From NCBI GenBank assembly GCA_944376785.1, contig CALWDV010000004.1, positions 1-25,733 on the forward strand: DNA of 25,733 nt, read 5' to 3'. Made by a program: the position numbers and the translations under genes. Source of the stretch: an uncultured Clostridia bacterium. GTDB taxonomy: Bacteria; Bacillota; Clostridia; Christensenellales; UBA1242. The notes beneath the pieces are model-generated. The model was not told where the DNA came from. It did not search any database and worked only from the letters and a program-made list of their open reading frames with translations. Shown one piece after another: positions 13,237 to 25,200 of the stretch. Numbering within the stretch: the stretch's first letter is position 1; each line of letters opens with the position of its first letter.

Positions 13237-16200
13237 GGAGACCCTTATAAAAACTTAAAACTAAGTGTGTCAACAAATGACATTGTTCTTTATGTTAATC
13301 AGGAGTCAAATGAAGAAGGCGTTGTTAGTGATGATAACGTGGAAGATAACACTAATGAGAACGTTCCAGAATTAACATACCCAAGCGAAACTTCATTTTT
13401 AATTAAAGTTTCTGGCGCAGGAAAGAATGTTGATGCTGGCGTTGTAATTTCTCAATATGCTTATAATGGGGTTGAAGACATTGTTAAAATCGAACCAGTA
13501 ACAACCGACACAACAAGTGATGAGGGTGCTAGATATAAAGTAACTGCATTACGTTCTGGTCAAGGAGTTATTGTTGTAACCACAAAAGAAGGAAACAAAC
13601 GTGAAGAAATTAAAGTTTCTGTTTATGTGCCAATAAAAAGTGTTTCTTTTAGTGATGCATCAAAAGCTGTTAAGTATGGTTCAAGTATTGATTTAAATCA
13701 ATTTTTAGTTTATAACCCAACAGACACAAATCAAAAAGAAATGCAATTTTATATCCAAGATGAAACAACACCGGGTTCTATTTCAGATGGAGTAGGTGTT
13801 ATTGAAACTAGTTATGCAAAAATTGAAAATGGTGTTGTTTATTCAAAAGATAGCTTAACCTATCCAGTAAATCAAAACGGACAACAATACATAAGTGTTT
13901 ATGCTGTTTCAAAATATAATGCAAATGTTAAAACAGAAGTTATTGAATTGCCAGTTTTAAATATTATTGAAGAAAGCGACATTGACATTGTTTCAAACAA
14001 AGAAACAGGAACTGTTGATGTAATTAAAACATCAAATGGATATTATGAAATTGTTTTAGGTGGCAACATTCCAAACAATCCATACATTTATTCTAGAAAT
14101 ATCACATTAAAACTGTCGGAAGAATACACTATCGACCAACAATATGCAATTACAACAAATTATGATGGTGTTCCAACAAAAAATTCAGTTTTCGAACTTG
14201 ATAATAAAGTTGATGAACAATCAAGATATAATTTCACAGGTTTAAAAGAAGATTATCCTTACAAACAATTTACTTTTTCACAATTAAAAACTGGAAGCGA
14301 TTATTTAGAAATTTATGTTGACCGTCGTGGATACGAAGGGTTGTTTACAATAACATTAAAATTTAAAATTACTGTTAAAGATTTTGCAACAAGTTTAAGT
14401 GCAACAACTGAAAGTGGTGAAAATGCAATTCAAACTGGTTTGGTGCTATATAACGCATATGGTGGAAATGCCTTAGGAACCAGTGTTGTTGTTAATTTAA
14501 GCCCAAATGTTAATAATGCTTATAAAATTAGATTGTCATTAATTGATATTCCTCAATTTGAAGGTGTTAATGGAATTACCATGCACAGAGTTGATGCCAC
14601 TGAAATAACAAGTGGAACATTTGTTAATGGTGGAACCAAAATTTATTTAAAACACTCATACACTTATGAACAAATAACTGAAATTGTTAAACAAGGTTTA
14701 ACTCCAACATTGCAAATTTCATACATTTATAACTTAGCACCAGTTTCTGGAATGCTTGGTTATGATGAATATACTATCACTGCCGATATACCATTAATAG
14801 TGAAAGCTGGTGTAACTGATATTAGAATTCCAGCAAACAATCAGGAAATAAAAATTAATGCTGTAACTGGTTTGGCAGTTAACGAAATGCAAACCTATGA
14901 ACAAAGTTTAAAAGCAGAAAATGATGATAATGTTGATGATGGCACAGTTGATGATGGAACTGGCGAAGATCAACCTGATGAAACTGAAAATGAAATTATT
15001 CTTGCAACCATTGATAATGACCCAGCAGATTTAAAAGAATTAATTTCATCAATAAAAATAACATCTGTAAATGGTTCAAGTTCTAACATTGATGCAATGA
15101 ATAATGAGTATTTTAACATTGTTTACAAAGAAGGACCAATTACTGGATTATTTAATCGTTTAGTTTTAGAACCAAAACTTCAACCAAATCAAGCAAAAAT
15201 TGTTGTGGAAATAACAACAAATAACAATATTAGCAAAACAGTTATTATTGAAATTTTTGTTCCTATTGTTTATGATGTGGCAAATGCAAACAGAGTTAAT
15301 GTTGAAATTTACAATAGAAGCAGTGTTTCAACATATATTTATGAAGAAGTTTCTAGCACCTATAAAGTTTTGTTGACTAACAACCTTTCAATTGTTGAAG
15401 GTGACTATGAAATTCCAGAAGGTGAAGTTGAAACAGTTAAAGATAGCTATAAATATTCAACTCTTGACTCATTAACACTTTCAGTTAACAGCAGAGTTGG
15501 GTTAAATTTTTATAACTACATTGTTTTGCCAGATAGCAACAATAATCCAAAAATAACACGTGTTGTTTATAATTCAAACGTAACTTTAAATCAAAACAGG
15601 GAATATTACACAATTGAATATGAAAATGTTAATGGTGTTCAAGTTCCATTTATCGTTACAAAAAATTTAAAAACCAATAATTCATTAAAATTAGATGTAA
15701 AAGTTGTTGGTTATGATAATGAGGGAAAGGAAGTTACAGTTTTAAAACAAATTGATTTGAATATTATTGAGCCTGTTACAAGCATTTCAATTTCACCAGT
15801 TTCAACAACACTTTATTTAGCAGATTCGTTAGGTGCATTAAAAGAAGATGCAAGCAAGTTAAAATATAACTTAACTGTTTATCCTTTAAATGCAAGTGGA
15901 AATGCTGGAACAGTTGTTAAATATTCTTTAAGAGATGATGTTTTATATTCTAGAACAGGTAAAAATGGTCAACTTTATAATATTACAATGGCACATTTTG
16001 TTAGTGTTAATGAAAATACTGGTGAAGTTCAAGCAAAATTAAAAGTTGACGAGTTTAATAAAATTTTAAATGATTTTAGTATTGACACAGGCATTTCCAT
16101 TAATGCAAACGATGTTATAGAACAAATTTTTGCAAATAATGTGGTTGCAACCATTTATGCCACATTAAATCAATATAACAAACCAACAATTTCAACAAGT

Positions 16201-19200
16201 GCAAGCATAACCATAAAATATGCAACACAAGTAGAAAAAATTATTCCAAGCACAAGTGAAAATGGAATTTATTTTGACATTAGAAAAACATCACAACCAA
16301 ATTATAAAGGTGAAACAATAACAATTAATGTTTTGCCAGAAAATGCTTATAACAAAACCTTAATTGTTACAGTTGGTGATGAAAGTGTTATTCAAATTGT
16401 TTCAGGTGTTGATAAAGACCATAGAATGACTGGAAATAGCATAACTATTAAACCAAACATTAATGCTGGTCGCACATACATTAGAATTTCGGCAGAAGAT
16501 AGTTATGTTGTTGATGCAACATCTGGAATGGCAGTTCCTTCAAGTTATTTAGACATTTCAGTTCGTGTGGCAGATGGAACAAAGGCATATCCTTTTGAAA
16601 TTAATAATGCAAATGAATTTTTAGAAATTGGTAATGATTATGTTAAAAATTCAAATGATATTTATGAGAATAATTATTACTATGTTTTAACTCAAACATT
16701 CTCAATTTCAAATTTAAACTTTAATCCATTTAATGGTGTGTTTAATGGTGGTTTAAGTGGTAATTTCACATATGACATTGCGGGAATTACATATAGTCAG
16801 CAAAACGTAATTTATGGTTTATCTATGAACAAAACCATAACTCCAACAGTTTCTGCTGGCGATAAAAATATTTATTATTATGGTATTTTTAAAGAACTAG
16901 GTGTTAATGCTGAAATTGAAAATCTTGTTTTAAGTGATGTAAACTTAAAATTCACAATAACACAAGGAAGTGCTTCACAAGGCGAAATTGATTTTAATGA
17001 TGAAATTAACATTGGAGCAATTGCTGGGGTAAACTATGGAAGCATTTTAAATAGTTCGGTTAGTGGCAATATTCAAATTAATTCAAACATTAAAAACTTA
17101 AATGTTGGTGGATTTGTTGGTAAAAACTATTCACATTTTAATGTTGAATTCACAACAAGTTCTGGAACAGATGAAAATGGAAGCCCTGCAACCATTGTTG
17201 ATAACTCTAAAAGTTCATTAACAGGAATAATTAGTTCTAATGTTGAAAACGAAACAGCATTTGTTTCATCGCAAGAAAATTCTAATGTTAACATCAAATT
17301 TGTTGGAAGCAGTTTAGTAACCGATGCAAACATTAATTTGGGTGGTGTTGTTGGAAGTGTTCAAACATATGCTACTCACAAAATTAATGGAACAACATCT
17401 TATGTTGGGTCATATTTTGGTGAAGATGGTTTAACAATGAACGAAGATGTTAGTGTTTATCAATATTTCTTCAAAAAAACAATTTCTAATTTAGTTATTG
17501 CTTCAAGTGTTGAAAGTGTTGATGAAAATGGTAACTTATATAAAGCAAATGTTGGTGGTGTTGCTGGTTATGCAAACTCAACAATTTTTGATAATGTTAA
17601 TGTTTTAACAAGTTTAAGTGGGCATTCAAACATTGGTGGTGTTGTTGGTTTTGCTAGTCACAGTGTTGTTCAAAACAGCAGTGTTGAATTTGCAAATCAA
17701 GGCGAAACAGGAATTAATACTGTTTCAATTTCTGGTTACACAAATGTTGGTGGTTTAATTGGATATGGTAAAAACGTTAACGTATATTTCAGTTATGTTA
17801 GAGCTTATTACAATAATCAAGACATAAACAATTCAACCTATTATGGCAATATGATGCTTTTAGAAAGCACAGAAAACAACAAAAATATTGGTGGTTTAAT
17901 TGGATATGTTGATGCAGATGAAATGAGTAATCAATTAGCAACTAATGGAGTTAGCGAAAACTTTGATATTTCGCAAACCTATGTAACAGTTGCAGATGAT
18001 GGCACAAAAATTTCATCATCATTATTAAACAGTCATTCTTTGTTTGATTATCTTAACAATGAATCTGCAAACGGAATTGTTAAATCATATTTCAATGCAG
18101 ACATTAATGTTTCTTATCAAAATTTAAGTGGTAATGTTTTTGTTGGTGGTTTAGTTGGAAACACAACTAATGAAGAATCTATTAATGTTCACGACAACAC
18201 AAAAACTGTTATGCCATTACAAATTTCCAATTCTTATGTTTACGGACATATTAAACAAGCCGATGTGGTAACATATAAAATAACAAATAAAATTGAAGTT
18301 ACTCAAGATCAAAAATATTTAACCATTGGAACAATGAAAACCTATGCAATAGGTAATGTTGAATTAAATGGAAAAACCGAATTTTACAATTATGATGAAA
18401 GTGTTGATGATTTAATAAAAACTGGCACAAATTTAATTGAAATAATAACCGAAACAACTTCACAAACGGTTGATGAAACTATTGATGAAAATGTTGTTCA
18501 ATATCAAATTCAAAATATAACCTTTAATGTTAAACCAATTGCTCAAAAATTAGTTGGTAACCAAACATTCACAATTTCAGCAGGAATAGAAAGTAATAAA
18601 CAAACTGTTGTTGAATTAAGAGATTCTGTTGCTGTTAGAGAAACAACAAAAACAAACACATACACTGTTCAAGCTTCAACCAACAACAGAGCAATTGAAA
18701 TTGAATACTCATACTTAACAGTTAATGGTGAACATGCAATTATTGAATATGCTAAATATTCTAATTTTGACATTAACAACATTGTTAGCAACGAAACAAT
18801 AATAGAATCATTCTTAACCTACACAACAGATGATGAAGGTAACTTGGTTGTTGATGATGCAAATATTAACAAAATTGAAATTTCAAACATCACAAATCAA
18901 GTTTATGTTGATTTAACAAATATTAATAATTTCACATTTTTTAATATTATTGAGGCTGTGTTTGGTGGCAGTGAAGATTACAAATTAAATAATTGGTTAA
19001 TTTGCAGTGATTTAAACTCAGGTTATCCTGTGTTGTTTAAATTGGAACATAACAATGGTGAATTGTTGTTTAAAGTATTGCCAACAAACATTCAAATAAC
19101 TGTTAATAAAATTGACGTAAACAATAAATTTAGCAATTTAAGTTATATTCAAGATGGTGAAAACCTTGTTTTACTATATAATGAACTAACAAGTGGTCGT

Positions 19201-22200
19201 GCATATAAATATGTTAACTACTATAAAGTTGTTGCCGATGGTGATGGTGGATCGGGCAGTAATTATCCTTTGGAAGCAATTAATGTTGAACTTGACATTA
19301 TTGATTTAAGCCAATATGGAATTATTGCTGATTACGACAAAAATATGGTTATAACCAGTTCAAATCCAACAATTTTAGCTGTTGAAAACAACAACTTGCT
19401 TGTAACAAAAGGTGTGGGCAAGGCAACTTTAACCATTTCTAGCAAATTAGACACTTCAATTTATGATACTATTGATGTTTTAGTAGTAACAGGTTTAAGT
19501 GATTATAATATTTATAAAAGCAAAAATTTAACAACTTCACAAAACACACTTCCAACAATTTCTAATTCAGAAGATGAAATTGTTGATGAAACAAATGAAA
19601 ATGCAACTTTAAATGCCATAACTCAAATTATTGATAAAGTTTCAAATTACTATGTTGATTCTGTTAATGAAGATGCTTCTAACTTAACAGATTGCAATGG
19701 TGTTTATGTTAAAAATTCTGGCGTTGGCGTTAAAATGGAAGTTTCCAGCGTTGGAAACGGTCAAGCAACAATTAATGGCAAAGCATTAACAAAAGGTGCA
19801 ACATATTTGTTCACATCATTAAATGAACTTTCTTTTGTTGGAACATATGAAGGTTTGTTATATTTAAAAATAACTCCATTCATTATTTCAAATGAAAAAG
19901 GTTTTGGACAAACATTAACACAAACAGATGGAACAAGCATTGATAATTGCATTTTAATTAACGATTTGCTAAAAGTTTATAAATTTAACATTAAACCAAA
20001 AGCAGAAAGTATTGCCCTTGATAAAACTTCGGCAAATTTAGACCCTGTTAAATATGTTGATGTTAAATTAACAACAGTAACAAGTGACTTTGTTAAAACA
20101 GGCGAACAAATTGATGTTAATGAAGAAATTAACGTTACAATTTTAGACACAATTAATAACACTTATGTTGGTAGTTTCATACTAGATATGAACAATGTTG
20201 GAACAAATTCAAGTTTTATTAATATTGAAATTTTAAACACATATGTTAATGAAACAGAAGACGACTTAAAAGTTGAATTGGTTTATGATTTACGTTTCAG
20301 TTTTGATGCAGAACAATATAAGGATAGAACTGGTGATGTAACATATAATTTGAATGAAATGGCATATAAATTTAATTTCTATCCAACTTCAAATTTAGAA
20401 ATTTCAACCGACTTTAACATTCAAATTGTTCCAAGAATTGTAACAGATGTTAAGTTGGCATACTATCCTAACGCAGAATCTGATTCAAGTGGACAATTCT
20501 TCCCACAAGAAAACGAATCTGAATATATAGTTCCTTCCAGAGTTGGACTTTTAAAACTAGAATTATTCCCTGATTTTAATAATGCAGAATATGTTGAATT
20601 AACAGTTAACGAAGAAATGAAAACTTATGTTAACTTTTCACAACAATTAGCAATTATGTCGGCTGACGAAAACAGTTTTGTAACAGGTTATAGAACTATT
20701 ATTAACGAACCTGATTACTTACCAAACTTTAAAGGAATTAAGTTGGTAAATCAAAGCATAATTGTTAATGGTTCAAGTGTTTATTACACTGGCAATTACT
20801 ATGTTCAAATTTATTTGTCGGAAGATGCTCCAATAAATAATAAAATTACATTCACAGCAACTGCATATAAAACTGTTAATGGTGAAGCAGTTGCCGTAAC
20901 AAACAAAAACATTGAGTTAACAATTCAACCTTTACCAACAATTTCTCTTACTGTTAATGGTCAAAGTGAAGGAATTGTTGCAAAAGGCACAGAAGTTGAA
21001 CTTGAAATTAATGCAACAAACTTTGAAGGTGATGTTGAAATTGCTGTTTCAACACTAAAAGGCGATAGTGTTAACGTTTCTAAACGTTATGATATTGCTT
21101 TAAACAAACACTTTGTTAATGTTGGTGTTAATGCAACAGCAGGAGACACAGTTATTATTAAAGCAACAGCATCTCGATATTTAAACGGAATATTAGAAGA
21201 AAAAACAAGTACTGCAACACTATTTATTGTTGAATATTTGTTAAATGGTGTTTCGTTAGAAGGTTCAACTTATGCAAACGGACGTTATCAATATGAAGCA
21301 TTAAACGGAACAACAAATATGCTTAATGTTGTGTTTGATGTTGACTATAACTTAGAAAATAAATCCGTTGCAAGTTTAAAAACGGCACTAGAACAAGAGG
21401 CTAGTGGAAAAGTTAGACCGTCAGATGCAGGTGGTTATATTAACAACTGGTGGCGTCAAATTGGTAATAACGAATTTGAAAGTTTATATTCAAACACAAA
21501 TTATGGAAATTATGAATTTGTTGACACAAAACTTTCCGATTTAAGTGAAACTCACTATTATGGAATAAAAACAATTTCTATTAGTTCTGACAATGTTTTA
21601 GCATACAAAATGAAATATTATTATAACTCATTGGGTGTGCCAAAACTTTACACTGGAACTGATTATGGTTTTGATATTTATGAATTAGAATTTGTGTTCA
21701 CATTGGTTATTAAAGATAACTCAACCTACGATCATCCAAATCCAATTTCAACAGTTGCAGAATTTATGGCTTTGGGTGGACTTAATGTTGATGGAACAAA
21801 TAACACAGAAGGTGCAGTAACAGAAGGACATTTTATTCTTGTTAACGATTTAACATTAGATAATTACTATCCTTTTGCTGCAAATTTCAGTAGTTTAGAT
21901 GGTAACGGACACGTTATAACAATTAACAGCATAAACACTGAAAAATATAAAAATCAAACAACAGGAAATAACATTGGTTTGTTTGAAACTGTTTCATCTA
22001 ACACAGTTCTAAAAAACATTACCATTGACATTGGAAATATGTTAATTACAACTCAAATGGCCAACACTATTTTGAAAGGCGAAGAAGAGAATTTAACTAT
22101 TCACATTGATTTGTCGGGAGTAAAATCATTTAATTTTGGTATTTTAGCAGGACAAAACAATGGGTCAATAACCAATGCAAAAATAATTAACACAAAACGC

Positions 22201-25200
22201 ACTGTTATTATGGATAGTGCTGAAAAGAATTTATTAATAAACAGCACAACAGGATATATTGATGGTGGTTTGGTTGATGCCAAAATTGGTGGACTAGTTG
22301 CTGTTAATAATGGTTCAATTTCAAATTCATATGTTGGATTAAATGCTGAAAACTATGGAAATGAAGGCAGTAGCCAAGAAAAACGAAGCAATGTTAGTGA
22401 AGGTTCAATTAGTGTTGAAACCTATCCATTTAATTTAGTTGCAGGAAAAAGTGTTGCTGGTTTTGTTAACACAAATGGTGGAATTTTAGCGAACAACTAT
22501 GTTTTAGGATTAGGTATTAACAACACAGGTGCAATTTTTGACGGAACCCAAACAGCTGGTTTTGTTGTTGAAAACTCAACAACTGGAACAGTGTTTAACT
22601 GTATGGTTGAAGGACTATACACAAACAACTATCGTGCTTCAATGTCGCAAGGTGTTTATATTGAGGCAAAAGGATATATTGGTGGATTTGTTTACACCAA
22701 TGCCGGAGAAATTTCAAATGCATATTCTAACATTCCAATCACAACCAACAGTGGTGGAAGTGGTGGATTTGTTTACATAAATCAAACAACAGGAACAATA
22801 ACAAATGCTTATTCAACTGTTGAAAATGCAAACAACAGTTTAGCACACGGACAATTTACTGGAATTGATGATAAAAACAACTTTAACAATTTTGGTGAAT
22901 TAACTTCTTGTTACTATTTGGTTTTAGAAGGCGAAACAGAAAATTCTAACGAACCAGCAACTGCAATTATGGGTAAAAAAGTTGTTGGTGATGGAACAAG
23001 CGAAGATGAAACTTCAAATAATAATCCATTTAGAGACACAGGCTCGTTTAACGGATTTAACTTTGCAACAGGTAATGATGAAAATAATATTTGGCGTTTA
23101 AGTGAAAACACACACTTTGGACCAAGATTAATTTCAGCAAACAATGTTTCAACATTCTCGCACAGAGTTTTAATGCACACAACCACAGATGAAAACACAA
23201 ATGAAACTGTTTATGATTATGAATATGATAGCGATTGTTACTATGGTTCAGAAACAAATCCGTTGTTAGTTAACACTGCAACAGAGTTTGTTACTTTCAT
23301 TATTAACAACTCAAAAACAATGACTTTGAATAATGAAAACTTGTTTGTGTTTGGTGTTACAACATCTTCTAAAACAGCAGTTAACACTCCACATTATATA
23401 AGATTAATTAACGATTTAGATTTTAGTGCAATAACATTAAACAACTTGGTTGTTGATGGAAAACGAATTAGTGATATTACATTTGTTGGAAAACTTGATG
23501 GTAATGGAATGAGTATGACAGGCATTAGGCTTGTTGACCAACGTCAAGACACTGTTCATGAAAACTTTGGCTTGTTTAGTCAAGTTGGATTAAGCGAAGA
23601 ACAAAAGAAAGATGAAAACTTTGGTTCAAACAACAGCGTAAGCACTGCCATTATGAACATTAATGTTACAATTAGTGGTTTTGATGCAACACAAAGTGTT
23701 AAAGTTGGTGCTTTGGCTGGTTCAATGTATAACACATCACTTATTAACGTTACACTTAATGGTGGTGAAGGTGTTGAAATTGTTGGACGTAACATTGTTG
23801 GTGGAATTGCCGGAATGATTTTAAATTCTGGTGCAGAACTAATAACAAATGTAACAACAAACAACATAACAGTAACTGCATCACACAGAAGTGAAAGCAG
23901 AGTTAGTGAAGTTACTTTGGTTGATGAATTTGGAAATCCTTATAACAACATTTCAGGAACAAAAGTTAACTTGAACTTTGCTTCATATAATGACAATAAA
24001 GAAAATTCAGTTAGTGCTTTAAGAAACTATTCATATGCTGGGTCCATTGCTGGAATTATTGATGCTTCAAATCGTAGAGCAGAAGATATGGGTGTTAATA
24101 TTAAGAAAACTTATTCAAGCAATGAAAACATAACAATTTCTAATGGAAAAATACAATATCCATCAGCTGAAAGTAACGGAACAACCACAGATGTAACACA
24201 GGCTAAAAGTTCAACTGAGGAAATAAACAAACACAGAACAGAACCTGCTAACAACTTAGTTTCAAAAATTGTTGTTCAAGGTGGCGGATTTATTGCGGCT
24301 GAACACGCTGGTGGAATGTTTGGTTATGTTGGCGAAAATACTCATATTAAAAATAGTGTTTACTATTTAGGTCAAACTCAAGAAGATAAAGAAGAAGGCA
24401 AAGCATTTGTTCAACGAATTATGGGTCATAACTATGCAGGAGCAATAGTTGGAGAAAACTATGGAATGCTAGAACAAGTTTATGTTGAACATTTGCCAGA
24501 ATATCAAACAGAAATTGACAAAACCTATGGTTCTTACACACAAAACGCAAATGAAATTAGCGACTTGTTTGGTGATAGCACATCAATTTCTATTGGTGCA
24601 ATAGCAGGGTTTAGTTCTGGAAGCATAATTTTAGATAGTTATTCTAAAATTGATGTTGTTAATCCAAAAGCAAAAATTGCTGGTGGTATTGTGGGTCTTA
24701 TGGCAGGAACAAACTATATAAGTCACGTTTTCACAACAGGAAATGTTTATGCTCCTAACAGAACTGGTGGATTAATTGGTGTTTATAATGCACTATATAT
24801 TGATGATTTTATAACAATTAATGAAAAAACAAACATTCAAGAAGCAAGACCAAAACTATTGTTAGATTATGCTTTTGCTTTAAATGAATGGGGAACAGAT
24901 GTTGAAAATGTTTTATATGAAAATTTAAAAGAATATTATAAGTCAAGTTCTGGTGATAGTTATTATAATTTTGAAATTCGTATGCCAGAAGTTGGAAACC
25001 AAACTCTTGTTGAATTTGGTGCTGGTGGGGCACAAGTTGGCTCTACAAACACTGCATTAAAATATTCAGCAAACTTTGCAGGTTCTTTAATTGGATATGT
25101 TAACACTGGAAGTGTTACATATAATGCATCATCTGCAAACAAAGTTGAAGTTTCTCCATCTGCAATTTTAAATAAAACATTATTAAATCAAGTTGTTTCT

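Noticed and set aside
22529..22780. Plus-strand frame of 83 codons in a second frame inside the giant gene
   Set aside because: It is an out-of-frame shadow of GLUG repeats; the main frame continues without interruption on both sides.
17127..25033. Minus-strand open frames of 60-95 codons inside the giant gene
   Set aside because: They lie opposite repetitive Ser/Thr/Asn-rich coding sequence, have no consistent SD or neighbours, and resemble shadows of the plus-strand frame.
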